From the NCBI GenBank assembly GCA_035938395.1, contig DASZGY010000020.1, positions 1-47,338 of the forward strand: DNA of 47,338 nucleotides, in the 5' to 3' direction. Positions 15,962 to 24,844 of the stretch are shown piece after piece (position 1 is the first letter of the stretch; each line of letters opens with the position of its first letter). The notes beneath the pieces were generated by a model. That model saw only the letters and a program-made list of their open reading frames with translations. It had not been told where the DNA came from and made no database searches. The DNA is from JALZAA01 sp035938395 (lineage in GTDB: Bacteria; Actinomycetota; Acidimicrobiia; IMCC26256; JACDBD01). A program made the position numbers and the translations under genes.

Positions 15962-17356
15962 GTGACCGAAGCCACTAACGGGAGCCGCTCTCCAGCCGAC
16001 TTGCGGAGAGTGCTCGTTCCGCTCGCGCTCGCGCAGTTCATCTGCAGCTTCGCTGGCTCGAACATGAACGTGATGATCACCGACATCAGCAAGGACCTGG
16101 ACACCTCGGTCCAGGGCGTCCAGATCGCCATCACGCTCTTCCTGCTCGTCATGGCGGCACTCATGATCCCGGGCGGCAAGCTGACCGACCGGTGGGGACG
16201 CAAACGGCTCTTCCAGCTCGGTCTGCTCACCTACGGCATCGGCGCGCTGATGAGCGCCGTGTCGCCCGGACTCGGCGTGCTGATCCTGGGCAACTCGATC
16301 TTCGAAGGCGTCGGCACCGCGCTGCTCATCCCGCCCGTGTACATCCTCACGACGATGTTGTTCACTGACCTCAGGTCGCGTGCGAAAGCCTTCGGGTTGA
16401 TCAGCGGCATGGGAGGCGTCGGCGCGGCCGCTGGGCCGCTGATCGGCGGCCTCATCACCACGGCCATCAGCTGGCGGGCGGCGTTCGTGTTCCAAGCCGT
16501 GGTCATCGCCGTGATCTTCGTGCTCGGGCGCCGCATCGAAGACCCGGTGGCGCCGGATCCGACCCGCCCCTTCGACACCGTCGGAGCGATCCTGTCCGCC
16601 GCCGGCCTCATCATCCTGGTGATGGGCATCCTCTCGGCGGACAACAGCCTCGTGCTGATGGGGATTCTGCTCGCCGTTGCGGCCCTCGTCCTGGCGGGGT
16701 TCTTCGTGCACGTCCGCGCCCTGGAGCGCGCCCACAAAGAGCCCCTGTTGTCGACTGCACTCTTCCGCAACCGAACGTCGAACATCGCCCTGGTCACCCA
16801 GAACGTCCAGTGGCTCATGCTCATCGGGACCTCGTTCACGGTGTCCGCCTACCTGCAGGTGGTTCGGGGCTACAACGCGATCGAGACGGGTGTGATCTTC
16901 ACGTCCGCCACCGCCGGCATCCTGGTTTCGTCGCTCGCGGCCGAACGGCTCGCCAAGAAGTACGAGCAGCGCACCCTGATCGTGGCGGGCTTCGTCGGCA
17001 CGATCGCCGGAATCGCGATCCTGCTCGCCCTGGCGGCCGGCTCGCCCAGCGTCTGGGCGTTCGCGCCCGGGCTCCTGTTCATCGGACTGGGAGTCGGCGT
17101 GATGCTGACGCCTTCGGTGAACGTCGTGCAGTCCGCGTTCCCCGAGAACCTCCAGGGGGAGATCAGCGGACTGTCGCGGAGCATCTCGAACCTCGGCTCG
17201 TCGCTCGGCACCGCGATCGCCGGCACGATTCTCGTCTCGGGTCTCACGACCCACGCGTACGGCGCTGCGATGATCGCGCTGGCGGTCATCGGCCTCGTCG
17301 GCCTCACGGCGGCGATCCTTCTGCCGCACCAACCGGCTCACGCGGTCGACGCCTGA
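15962..17356 (+). CDS. MFS transporter, DHA2/EmrB-QacA type
   Basis: This 464-residue major facilitator has the motif A-like loop GGKLTDRWGRKRLFQLG and a motif C-like GVGAAAGPLIGGLI, both typical of drug:H+ antiporters of the DHA2 branch. Twelve to fourteen hydrophobic helices are visible. GTG 15962 lies 15 bp behind the GH15 stop, so the two may be co-transcribed. A short GAAGG/CCTTC dyad lies in that gap. The substrate is unknown; a drug or small-metabolite exporter is the default call. The 3' end is convergent with the K+ channel gene. Confidence 0.87.
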   Translation: MTEATNGSRSPADLRRVLVPLALAQFICSFAGSNMNVMITDISKDLDTSVQGVQIAITLFLLVMAALMIPGGKLTDRWGRKRLFQLGLLTYGIGALMSAVSPGLGVLILGNSIFEGVGTALLIPPVYILTTMLFTDLRSRAKAFGLISGMGGVGAAAGPLIGGLITTAISWRAAFVFQAVVIAVIFVLGRRIEDPVAPDPTRPFDTVGAILSAAGLIILVMGILSADNSLVLMGILLAVAALVLAGFFVHVRALERAHKEPLLSTALFRNRTSNIALVTQNVQWLMLIGTSFTVSAYLQVVRGYNAIETGVIFTSATAGILVSSLAAERLAKKYEQRTLIVAGFVGTIAGIAILLALAAGSPSVWAFAPGLLFIGLGVGVMLTPSVNVVQSAFPENLQGEISGLSRSISNLGSSLGTAIAGTILVSGLTTHAYGAAMIALAVIGLVGLTAAILLPHQPAHAVDA

Positions 17357-17381
17357 CGGTCGCGCCGGTCTCGTCGACGTG

Positions 17382-17406
17382 GTCAGCTCGGGTCCCGGGA
17401 GCTGAC
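17382..17406. terminator. Hairpin between convergent MFS and K+ channel genes
   Basis: A perfect 8-bp inverted repeat GTCAGCTC/GAGCTGAC with a 9-nt G/C-rich loop lies 25 bp after the MFS stop and covers the stop codon of the K+ channel gene. There is no T-tract, so it is a weak or bidirectional terminator candidate. Confidence 0.4.
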
Positions 17407-18060
17407 GGCCCCTTCCTCCTCCCGGGCGCGCCGGCGACGACCCGGAGCGAGGTTGCTGACGAGCAGGGCGATCACCGTGACGAGGTAGAGCTGCCCGATC
17501 AGCGCCTCGAGGACGGCGAGCGCGCGACCGAATCCGCCCGCGGCCGTGAAGTCGCCGTACCCGACGGTGGTCTGAGTCACGAAACTGAAGTAGAGGTAGT
17601 CGGCGACCGTGGCGTGTGCCTGCTGCGCGAAGAACGGATCCTTTTGGATCGTTCCGATGGCCGCGTAGGCGAACGACCACAACATCCCGAGGAGGACGTA
17701 GACGCACACCGCGCCGAGAACGGTCTGGATGTCGATCACGCGCCGCCGTGCGAGGGCGACAACGATCGCGACGGGGGCGCCCGCCACGAGGAGCAAATTG
17801 AGGACGAACAACGACCCCGTGAGGTTCTTGTCGCCGACGATCAACCCGACAGTGGCCGACACCAGACTGATGACGACGACGGCGACGGCGATCCGCCACA
17901 GCCTGCGACTCGAGCCCGACGCGGACAGCGCGGCGAGCAGCGTGGCGCCCTGCAGCACGACGGCGACGAGCGGGACCCAGTCGCCCGTCGGCCCGACCGC
18001 GAGGAATACGAAGGTCGCGAAGAGTAGGAGCAGGACGATGCCGTAGCGGTACGCCGGCAT
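17383..18060 (-). CDS. Potassium channel family protein
   Basis: This 225-residue membrane protein carries the K+ selectivity filter TTVGYGD at residues 164-170, inside a pore loop between two helices of an Ion_trans_2-type pore. Four further hydrophobic segments precede it, giving a six-helix layout without a regular voltage-sensor arginine series. The tail is short and basic/acidic, with no RCK domain. ATG 18060 with GAGG just upstream is preferred over the longer open frame, whose extra sequence is poor in family resemblance. It lies downstream of a ClC-type chloride channel and two tiny ORFs on the same strand, suggesting an ion-homeostasis transcript. Confidence 0.87.
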   Translation of the reverse strand: MPAYRYGIVLLLLFATFVFLAVGPTGDWVPLVAVVLQGATLLAALSASGSSRRLWRIAVAVVVISLVSATVGLIVGDKNLTGSLFVLNLLLVAGAPVAIVVALARRRVIDIQTVLGAVCVYVLLGMLWSFAYAAIGTIQKDPFFAQQAHATVADYLYFSFVTQTTVGYGDFTAAGGFGRALAVLEALIGQLYLVTVIALLVSNLAPGRRRRAREEEGAVSSRDPS

Positions 18061-18098
18061 GCGCGCCTCGCTTCGGCCCGCGGCCCGAGCGGGGGTGC

Positions 18099-18281
18099 TC
18101 AGGAGAACCGGGCGCGCGCCCGCCTCCAGCGCCATGCGATCTCGAGGAAACCCCACAGCGCGAGAAGGAGTACCCAGAAAGGCGCACGCGCGAGCGGCTC
18201 GCGCCAGAGCTTCGCTACTCGACCGGTTCGGTCTTCCATAACCTGCCTCTTCTCGATGCGGTCCTCCCCATTGTTGCTCAT
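18099..18281 (-). CDS. Small single-helix membrane protein, unknown
   Basis: This is a 60-residue frame with a basic N-terminal half and one hydrophobic segment (APFWVLLLALWGFLEIAW), ending in an Arg-rich tail. ATG 18281 overlaps the TGA of an upstream tiny frame (ATGA). A second possible start, ATG 18239, has AGAGGC upstream and would give 46 residues. It sits between the ClC and K+ channel genes on the same strand, 38 bp before the channel start. I do not recognise a family. Confidence 0.45.
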   Translation of the reverse strand: MSNNGEDRIEKRQVMEDRTGRVAKLWREPLARAPFWVLLLALWGFLEIAWRWRRARARFS

Positions 18282-18364
18282 GGGGCCGGGCTCGCACGCG
18301 GCGCGGTGTCCTCTTGTTGGTACTCGGTGATCAGTCTCTGCTCCTCATCCTCGGGCGTCGCCAC
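18278..18364 (-). CDS. Putative 28-residue leader-type peptide before small membrane protein
   Basis: A GTG-started frame of 28 codons reads VATPEDEEQRLITEYQQED followed by a Pro/Ala-rich end. It looks protein-like and its stop overlaps the next ATG (ATGA). There is no convincing ribosome site beyond a GGGA. It could be a real microprotein, a translational-coupling leader, or chance. Confidence 0.25.
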   Translation of the reverse strand: MATPEDEEQRLITEYQQEDTAPRASPAP

Positions 18365-18429
18365 TCCCGCGCGGCCGCGCCTTGTAGCCGGCAGTCGCGG
18401 AGTGGTCCCCGGTTGTAGGCGCCGCTACC

Positions 18430-19797
18430 TCATCGGGAGGCTGGCGTGTCCGGGACCGGCGATGCGCTCGCCTCGCCGGGGTGCGTGGGTCCGGTCGAAG
18501 CCGCCGCCGGCGTGAGCCAGGGTTGCAGCCAAGTCGAGAGCACAAAGGCCACCACCACCGCCACGATCACGAGCGGCATCACGGCGAGACCGTCAGACAG
18601 CAGCAAGAGGGTCGCCAGCAGCACCGAGACAATGGGGAGCCGCAGCATCACCACGGTCATGGCCCCGATCCCCATGGCCACGCCTGCCACCAATGGCAGG
18701 CCGGGAAGGTGGGAGAGCGCGATGCCGCCGGCCGCACCGATGAACATCGCCGGGAACGTGGGACCACCCCGGAAGCTCCCCAATGATGTGCCGTAGGCGA
18801 GTCCTTTGCATGCCATTAGCAACAGGAGGGCCCCCACCGAGTAGGTGGCGCTGTGGTCGATCAGGCCGGGGAGTGCCGTCTGCCCGGAGAACAGCACGTC
18901 CGAGGAGCTCTTGCCGGTGCTCTCGGCGTACGCGATCGCGAGTCCGGCCACCGTCAGACCGGCCAGAGGCGTGAGCAAGACCAGGCGCCGTTCGACGTAG
19001 GGACGCACAAAGAGGCCCAGCCACCGGATGGCGGACCCGAGGATCACCGCCGCCACGGCGATGACGATGGCCCACCCAAACTCTGCGACGTCTGGCTTCG
19101 TGAACGGCGGGAGATCGGGGATGCTGAGCGTCGACACCCCGAGGCCGGTGAGGGTGTCGATACCGATGAAGACGAGGAACCCGATGCCGCCGGCCAGCAG
19201 GCCCGGCAAGAGCACCAAGGTGGCCGTCGGGCCGCCCAGCCCCATCGCCTCCAACAAGAAGATGGCTCCGAGCAGTGGGTTGCCGAGCAGGAAGCTGATG
19301 GCGGCAAAGCTCCCGGCCGCCCCGACGACGAGCACCGATTGCGCCGGGGCGTCGCGCTTGACGAGCCACAGCGCCAGAGCTGCCAGCCCGCCCCCCAGGG
19401 CGATCAGTGGCGCCTCGGGACCGATCACCGCGCCCAACGCGATAGACGCGAAGGCTGCGATGAGTACGCCGGGCAGCTCGATGTGAGACGGCGGCCCACC
19501 CTCCGCCTTGAACCCGTCCGCAGGCGAATGGCCGCCTCTCCCCGGCAGGTAACGGATGGTCAGCCCGACCACTATGCCGGCGAGTAAGAGGGGCAGGACC
19601 GGCCACCAGATCGGCTCCCCGTGGAATCCGAGGGCGTTCGGCAGGCTCGTGTACACCCACTGCTGGACGTGGGTGATGAGCCACAAAAAGAAGTAGGCAG
19701 CCACCGAGATCGGTACGCCGAGGATCGCCGCCACGACCAGCAGCACGACGTATCTGCGTGTCCGGAGCAGCGCGAAGGGATCAGGGGGCGTGGTCAA
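18430..19797 (-). CDS. ClC-type chloride channel or Cl-/H+ antiporter
   Basis: This 455-residue member of the ClC family moves chloride, or exchanges it for protons, across the membrane. Motifs are GRGGHSPADGF (86-96), the gating-glutamate motif AVIGPEAP (E128, equivalent to GREGP) and the third filter motif RGGPTFPAMF. Presence of the gating glutamate is compatible with an antiporter. The start is ATG 19797. It is followed on the same strand by two tiny frames and a K+ channel; about 240 bp of mostly featureless sequence separates it from the LuxR regulator upstream. Confidence 0.9.
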   Translation of the reverse strand: MTTPPDPFALLRTRRYVVLLVVAAILGVPISVAAYFFLWLITHVQQWVYTSLPNALGFHGEPIWWPVLPLLLAGIVVGLTIRYLPGRGGHSPADGFKAEGGPPSHIELPGVLIAAFASIALGAVIGPEAPLIALGGGLAALALWLVKRDAPAQSVLVVGAAGSFAAISFLLGNPLLGAIFLLEAMGLGGPTATLVLLPGLLAGGIGFLVFIGIDTLTGLGVSTLSIPDLPPFTKPDVAEFGWAIVIAVAAVILGSAIRWLGLFVRPYVERRLVLLTPLAGLTVAGLAIAYAESTGKSSSDVLFSGQTALPGLIDHSATYSVGALLLLMACKGLAYGTSLGSFRGGPTFPAMFIGAAGGIALSHLPGLPLVAGVAMGIGAMTVVMLRLPIVSVLLATLLLLSDGLAVMPLVIVAVVVAFVLSTWLQPWLTPAAASTGPTHPGEASASPVPDTPASR

Positions 19798-20038
19798 TGG
19801 CCGGCCTCCATCGTCGGTCAGTTGGCTTCACTGTTTCACCGAGGGGGTGCCCGCATCACTTGCGGGGAACCCATCACGGCCCCCGCCAGGCCCACGCGCT
19901 CCCGTCTACCTTCTGCTTCCCCCGCGAGCGCGGCGGTGGATCCTGGCAACTGGTCGTGCCAGCGACCAACCCATACGTGCCGCTACCAATCCGCTCTTTG
20001 GAACGCCGACGGCCGCGGTGTCCGGTGTGTCGACTGCG

Positions 20039-22315
20039 TCATTCGTCCAGGAGACCGAGCCCGCGTGCCTGCTCGACGGCTTCGGCGCGCGAGCTCACGC
20101 CCAACTTTCGGTACGCGGCGATGGCCTGGGTCTTCACGGTGTTCCGCGACACGATCAGCTCCTCGGCGATCGCCTCGAAGCTCAGGTGCGTCGGGAGGTA
20201 CCGCAGCACTCGCATCTCGGCGGGAGTCAGCGGGGTCGCCGCCAGGCCCACCGGGACCGTCGAGGCGTCCGTCATTCGCTCGACCTCGCGGAGCCGTTCC
20301 GGCAGTACTCCCGCGTCCGGATACCTCGCGAGAATGCGGTGGGATTCGCGTACGAGCATCCGTGTGGTGTTCACGTCGCCGAGGAGCAGGGTGGCGCGTG
20401 CGAGCGCGAGCGCGGTGTCGGCGATCAAGGCCGGCCCCACGTCGGTGAGCTTCTCGAGAAGCCAGAGGCCGTGCTTGGTCGCGGTCCGGGCGTCGTCGGT
20501 CGTGCCCTGCCGGGCGTGCGACAGCGCCGCGGCCCCGTACGCGAGTGCCATCGCGGGGCGTTCGCCGAGGGCGTAGCGATCGATCAGCTGCAACGCCCGG
20601 TCGACGCGCGACGCGCCCTCGGACACCGCTCCCTCTTCGATGTCGAGCAACGCCAGCTGCGTGAGGCAATGCACGTGCGTCGCGGGATGGAGCACCCCTG
20701 CGAGGCGCGCACCGTCCTCGAGTCGCGCTCGCGCGAGCTCGGGCTCACCGAGCAACCTGAGCGCGCCACCTTCGACAAAGCGAGCGATCGGGCGGAAGAC
20801 GCTTTCGGGTCGGTCGAGCTCGAACGCCAGCGCGGCGTGTTCTCGTACATCGGTCAGTCCTTCACCGCCGGCGAGCGATCGCAGCAGGAGTACAGCCGAA
20901 CGCAACGGCGTCCCGTCGGGCAGGATCGCGTCACCGCCGTGCTCGGCGAGGGACGCCCAGTGGCCGATGCTTTCCGTGTCACCCGCGGTAAGCGACCACC
21001 AGGCCGCGGCCAGGGCGAGCGGCGGGTGGGAGGCGACATCGTCGGGAGTGAACGGCGCCAGCCAGCGCGTCACCGTCGCGGTCCTCCCGCGACTCAAGTA
21101 CCCGGGACCGTTGCACCAGATGAGCGCGGCCATCCGATCGATGTCGTCCGCGGCGCGTGCATGGTGGAGAGCGCCGTCGATGTCTCCGTGCTCCTCCCAC
21201 CACGTGCTGGCGCGGGTGTTCAGGGAGGTCTCGATCGTCGGGTCGAGGCGATGGAGCTCGCCCTGGAGCATTTCGCGAAAGAGATGGTGGTAGCGGTACC
21301 ACTCGCCGCGCCGGTCAAGCGGCACGAGGAACAGGTTCGAAGCCTCGAGCTCCTCGAGCCGCTGAGCCGAGTCGGCGCTCTCGAGCACCGCATCACAAAC
21401 GCGGGCCGAGAGGCGATCGAGTACGGATGACCGGACCATGAAGTCCCGGAGGCGGTCGGGGAACGCGCGCAGCGCTTCGTCGTGCAGGTAGTCGGCGACG
21501 AGGCGATCGTCACCTGCGAACCGCTCGGCGGAGGCGGTGGGATCCGGAGATTCGCGCAGGGCGATCGCAGCCAGGTAGAGCCCGGCCGGCCAACCTTCGG
21601 TCCGGAGAACGAGCGACTCGAGCGCAGCCCGATCGACCTGCACCTCCGCCTGCCCCAACAGCGCCCCCGCCTCGTCCTCCGCCATCGCGAGCTCCTCGAC
21701 GCCGATGCGGAGGAGCCCGCCGTTCGCCCGCATGCGCGAGAACGAGAACGGTGGGTCGCTCCGGCCCGCCAGGACGAGGTGCGAACCGGGCGGCATGTCG
21801 TCGGCGAGGACTTCGATCAACTCGATCGAGCGAGGGTCTTGCACGAGGTGGACGTCGTCGAGCACGAGCAGGAACGGGAGCGACCTGTTGGCGAGGACGT
21901 TGCCGAGCCGGGGGAGGCGAATGCTTGCGAGGTCGGCTTGTGACATCGCCAGCGCGGAGAAGGTCGGCTGATCCAGCGGCTCGACCGAGTCGAGCGCGAG
22001 CGCGACGTACGCGAGGAGCGCAGACGGATCGTTGTCCTCCTCGGTGATCGTGAGCCACGCGAACGGCCGCTCGGCCGCGGTCGTCATTTCGCTGACGAGC
22101 GTCGTCTTCCCGTAGCCCGGCGGTGCAATGACCAGCGCGACGCTTGCGTCACTCTCCTGCAGTTGACCCGCAAGCTTCGGTCGGGGCACGACACCGGGAC
22201 GCAATTCGGGTCGCCGCAGCTTGATCTCGCTCGGCACGAAACGAAGAACTCGCTCGAGGAGTTCCTCTTTGGAAAGATCGGACTCCGACCCGTCCTGGAT
22301 CGTTGGTCCAGTCAC
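20039..22315 (-). CDS. LuxR family regulator of the MalT/LAL type
   Basis: This large ATP-dependent transcription activator has about 758 residues from GTG 22315. An N-terminal STAND NTPase carries Walker A APPGYGKTT (64-72) and a Walker B-like FLLVLDDVHL. TPR-like helical repeats follow, and a C-terminal LuxR helix-turn-helix has LSFEAIAEELIVSRNTVKTQ. The frame is open to 22468, but that part overlaps the SnoaL-like gene and does not resemble family N-termini, so the GTG is preferred; no strong ribosome site is seen. MalT-like regulators respond to a small inducer, often a sugar. Its targets are unknown; no adjacent gene is an obvious one. Confidence 0.87.
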   Translation of the reverse strand: MTGPTIQDGSESDLSKEELLERVLRFVPSEIKLRRPELRPGVVPRPKLAGQLQESDASVALVIAPPGYGKTTLVSEMTTAAERPFAWLTITEEDNDPSALLAYVALALDSVEPLDQPTFSALAMSQADLASIRLPRLGNVLANRSLPFLLVLDDVHLVQDPRSIELIEVLADDMPPGSHLVLAGRSDPPFSFSRMRANGGLLRIGVEELAMAEDEAGALLGQAEVQVDRAALESLVLRTEGWPAGLYLAAIALRESPDPTASAERFAGDDRLVADYLHDEALRAFPDRLRDFMVRSSVLDRLSARVCDAVLESADSAQRLEELEASNLFLVPLDRRGEWYRYHHLFREMLQGELHRLDPTIETSLNTRASTWWEEHGDIDGALHHARAADDIDRMAALIWCNGPGYLSRGRTATVTRWLAPFTPDDVASHPPLALAAAWWSLTAGDTESIGHWASLAEHGGDAILPDGTPLRSAVLLLRSLAGGEGLTDVREHAALAFELDRPESVFRPIARFVEGGALRLLGEPELARARLEDGARLAGVLHPATHVHCLTQLALLDIEEGAVSEGASRVDRALQLIDRYALGERPAMALAYGAAALSHARQGTTDDARTATKHGLWLLEKLTDVGPALIADTALALARATLLLGDVNTTRMLVRESHRILARYPDAGVLPERLREVERMTDASTVPVGLAATPLTPAEMRVLRYLPTHLSFEAIAEELIVSRNTVKTQAIAAYRKLGVSSRAEAVEQARGLGLLDE

Positions 22316-22388
22316 GGTGCCAGCGTGGCCGGTGGAAGCGCGCAAAGTAAAGGGCCGAGCGGCCCTCGTTGGTGAACTCTTGGTGCGT

Positions 22389-22823
22389 TTACTCCGTCGG
22401 AAGCAGTTGGAGTTGCTCGAGCAGTGAGACTTCGTCCCAGTATTGGCGGAAAGCCCGAATGCGGTCACCTTCGAAGTCGGCGACCGTCACACCGCGCAGC
22501 GTGAATCGTCCGCCGCTTGGTTCGATCACGACGTCTTCGTCGACGACCAAGGGACCGGAGTGGGTCGCGGTCGCGATCCACTCGACGCACGCTTGGTCGT
22601 CACCGACGTCGAGTGGCGTCACGTCGAGCTCGATGTCGGAGAACGCGTCCTGCCGGTCTTCGAGCTCGACCGCCAACTGGGCAGCCGAGGTCACCGTCAT
22701 GGTCGGCGACCAACCCTGGACATCGTCGACGTACAGCTCGCCCACCACGCGGCTGTCACCGGTCACGGTCGCCTCGATCGCCTGCACCAACGCTGCCGCC
22801 CGATCGGAACTCGATCCCATCAT
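22389..22823 (-). CDS. SnoaL-like (NTF2-fold) protein
   Basis: This 144-residue NTF2-like protein resembles the polyketide cyclase/limonene-epoxide hydrolase superfamily. Features are DRAAALVQAIEATVTGD at the N-terminus, a central VEWIATATHSGPLV, and the typical end FEGDRIRAFRQYWDEVSLLEQL. It starts at ATG 22823 (or 22820) behind GAAGGGAAGGA. It is directly upstream of the LuxR regulator on the same strand (73 bp). No catalytic residues can be assigned, so a ligand-binding or small-molecule role is possible. Confidence 0.75.
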   Translation of the reverse strand: MMGSSSDRAAALVQAIEATVTGDSRVVGELYVDDVQGWSPTMTVTSAAQLAVELEDRQDAFSDIELDVTPLDVGDDQACVEWIATATHSGPLVVDEDVVIEPSGGRFTLRGVTVADFEGDRIRAFRQYWDEVSLLEQLQLLPTE

Positions 22824-22852
22824 TCCTTCCCTTCGCCCCGAGGCTCCGTGGG

Positions 22853-23131
22853 TTACAGCCCCAAGAGCTTCGACTTGGCGGCCCCGAACTCCTCGTCGTT
22901 CAGCGCGCCCGACTCGTGCAGCTTGGCCAGACGCTCGAGCTCGGCCGTCGAATCCGTCGGTGTTGCCGGCGCCGGTGCCGGCGCCGCCGGCGCGGCCTGC
23001 GGGGCCTGCGCCTGGTCGTCGTATTGGTTCTGCTGGGTGCGGCGCTGGCCCGCCTTGTAGGCGACCGTCGCCGTCGCCGCTCCCGCAGCCACTCGCATCA
23101 GCGGCCGTCGGGGCCGGAACATCAGACCCAT
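22853..23131 (-). CDS. SHOCT domain-containing protein
   Basis: This 92-residue protein starts at ATG 23131 with GGAGG 6 bp upstream. A short hydrophobic N-terminal stretch (LMRVAAGAATATVAYKAG) is followed by an Ala/Pro-rich linker and a C-terminal SHOCT helical hairpin (ELERLAKLHESGALNDEEF, then AKSKLLGL). SHOCT domains are short oligomerisation modules found at the ends of many bacterial proteins. The function here is unknown. It probably begins the short leftward run with the SnoaL-like gene. Confidence 0.85.
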   Translation of the reverse strand: MGLMFRPRRPLMRVAAGAATATVAYKAGQRRTQQNQYDDQAQAPQAAPAAPAPAPATPTDSTAELERLAKLHESGALNDEEFGAAKSKLLGL

Positions 23132-23299
23132 CGGTGCCTCCTTCCGTCGCCGCGAACGGCGTCTGCTTTCGACCATACGGACCGATACGGCGCCGGTCAT
23201 CATCCGCAAGGGATGAAGAGGGCCGGGCCCCTCAGTACCCTCTCGTGCAGCACACCTCCGGCAGCCGGAGCCGGGCGCGGAGCCGAGAGGAGCAGGGCG

Positions 23300-23560
23300 A
23301 TGGGGGAGCAACGCATAGGAACGGTGACGCACTACTTCGGCAAGCCTCAGGTTGCGATCGTGGACATCACCGCCGGAGAGCTGAACGTGGGCGACACGAT
23401 ACGGGTCGCGGGCGCGCATTCGAACTTCACGCAAGAGGTCGGGTCGATGGAGCTCGAGCATGCGCCCGTCGAGTCCGCGAACGTCGGTGACAGCGTGGGC
23501 ATCCAGGTGTCGGAGCGGGCGCGCGAGCACGACGAGGTCTATCGCGTGACCAGCGACTGA
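23300..23560 (+). CDS. Stand-alone EF-Tu domain 2-like beta-barrel protein
   Basis: This 86-residue protein resembles the small translation elongation factor-like proteins that consist only of an EF-Tu domain 2 barrel. Typical features are GTVTHYFGKPQVAIVDIT, LNVGDTIRVAGAHSNFTQ, SMELEHAPVE, and the closing GDSVGIQVSERAREHDEVY. There is no GTPase domain. ATG 23300 has GAGAGGAG 7 bp upstream. The biological role of these proteins is not established. It lies 21 bp before the TesB gene on the same strand. Confidence 0.85.
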   Translation: MGEQRIGTVTHYFGKPQVAIVDITAGELNVGDTIRVAGAHSNFTQEVGSMELEHAPVESANVGDSVGIQVSERAREHDEVYRVTSD

Positions 23561-23581
23561 GCCGGCGTCCGCTCCCAGCTC

Positions 23582-24397
23582 ATGGCCGAGCCCGAGCTCG
23601 ACATCGACTCGATCGTCGAGGAGACGATCGAGTTCGTGAGGGTGCGGCCCGACGGCGACGGCTGGGTCGGATACGCGCCGGACTGGTTCGGCGAGCGCTT
23701 GTTCGGCGGGTTCGTCGTGTCGCAATCCGTGCACGCGGTGACGCGCACCGCTCCCGAAGGCGGACGCATCCACTCACTGCACGGATACTTCCTCCGACCG
23801 GTCTTCGCCGGGAAGCAGCTCACGTACCGGGTCGCACCGCTCCGAGAAGGACGCACGTTCGTCATGCGTCAGCTCGAGGCGGTGCAGGACGGCCAGCCCG
23901 TCTTCACGATGATGTGCTCGTTCACGGCTGACACCGACGGCTACGAGTACGAGCTCCCGATGACGCCGGGGGTCCCCTCGCCGGAGGGGCTCGCGACTGA
24001 GATCGGGCCGGGACCCTGGGAAGCCGCATGGTTGGGCGCGACCCCGCCGGCGGCCGATGGAACGCGTCGCTCGACGCATCGTGCGTGGTCCCGCATCCCG
24101 GTCGCGTTGCCCGACGACCCACACCTCCACGCCGCGCTCATCGCGTTCGTCACCGACATCACCGGTACCGGCGGGCGCCCGCTCCACCTGGAGGGCGACG
24201 TCACCGGCATGGTCAGCATCGACCACGCGGCGTGGTTCCATCGTCCGTTGCGAGCGGACGAGTGGCTCTTCTACGACGTGCATTCCCTCGTGAACACGGC
24301 CGGCCGCGGCGTGCTGCGCGGAACGATCTACGGTCCCGATCGGCACGTCAGCGTCTCCGTCGCCCAGGAGATGCTGCTCCGGCCGGTCCCGACGTGA
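23582..24397 (+). CDS. Acyl-CoA thioesterase II (TesB-like)
   Basis: This 271-residue double hot-dog thioesterase would hydrolyse acyl-CoA to free acid and CoA. The N-terminal half has DWFGERLFGGFVVSQSVHA and HSLHGYFLRPV. The C-terminal half has SIDHAAWFHRPLRADEWLFYD and SVAQEMLLRP, with the conserved Gln of the TesB active site; the FVTDI segment supplies the likely Asp. The start is ATG 23582. Its TGA overlaps a GTG of the next frame. Substrate chain length cannot be read. Confidence 0.88.
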   Translation: MAEPELDIDSIVEETIEFVRVRPDGDGWVGYAPDWFGERLFGGFVVSQSVHAVTRTAPEGGRIHSLHGYFLRPVFAGKQLTYRVAPLREGRTFVMRQLEAVQDGQPVFTMMCSFTADTDGYEYELPMTPGVPSPEGLATEIGPGPWEAAWLGATPPAADGTRRSTHRAWSRIPVALPDDPHLHAALIAFVTDITGTGGRPLHLEGDVTGMVSIDHAAWFHRPLRADEWLFYDVHSLVNTAGRGVLRGTIYGPDRHVSVSVAQEMLLRPVPT

Positions 24398-24411
24398 ACG
24401 AGGTCCTCCTG

Positions 24412-24840
24412 ATGGCAAATGCCAAGGACGTGATGATGCGGGCGGTGACCGGCTTCCACCGAGCCGTCTTCCAGGTGAGCAACGGCCGGCTCGCGAACCG
24501 TGGTTACGGGATGCCGGTGCTGCAGCTGACGACGACGGGACGCAAGAGCGGGAAGCATCGGACGACGATGCTGACGTCCCCGGTGCAGGACGGCGACCGC
24601 ATGGTGGTGGTGGCCTCGAACGGCGGCGACGACCGCCAACCGAAGTGGTTGCTGAACCTGCGGGACGACCCGAAAGTCGAGGTCACGATGCACGGCCAGA
24701 CGCGTCCCATGCAGGCGCGGGTCGCGTCGGCGGATGAGAAGGCGGAGCTCTGGCCGCGCGTCGTGGCCGCACACCGCGGCTACGAGCAGTACCAGACGCG
24801 CACGGACCGCGACATCCCCCTCGTCATCCTCGAGCCGTAG
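24412..24840 (+). CDS. Nitroreductase family deazaflavin-dependent oxidoreductase (Ddn-like)
   Basis: This 142-residue split-barrel protein belongs to the F420-dependent nitroreductase-type family (PF04075), which uses reduced F420 or another flavin to reduce quinones or nitro compounds. Marks are LQLTTTGRKSGKHRTTML, NGGDDRQPKWLLNLRDDPKV and the C-terminal YQTRTDRDIPLVIL. I chose ATG 24412 with ACGAGG 8 bp upstream; GTG 24394, overlapping the TesB stop, is an equal alternative and would add six residues. The family supports an actinobacterial origin. The physiological substrate is unknown. Confidence 0.9.
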   Translation: MANAKDVMMRAVTGFHRAVFQVSNGRLANRGYGMPVLQLTTTGRKSGKHRTTMLTSPVQDGDRMVVVASNGGDDRQPKWLLNLRDDPKVEVTMHGQTRPMQARVASADEKAELWPRVVAAHRGYEQYQTRTDRDIPLVILEP

Positions 24841-24844
24841 TCGC

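Noticed and set aside
15734..18187. 817-codon minus-strand open frame across the GH15 end and MFS gene
   Set aside because: It is antisense to two clear genes, is Arg/Gly/Asp-rich low-complexity sequence and has no family motif; a GC-rich shadow frame.
22316..22468. N-terminal extension of the LuxR regulator to 22468
   Set aside because: It overlaps the SnoaL-like gene, is Ser/Arg-rich and does not resemble the family N-terminus.
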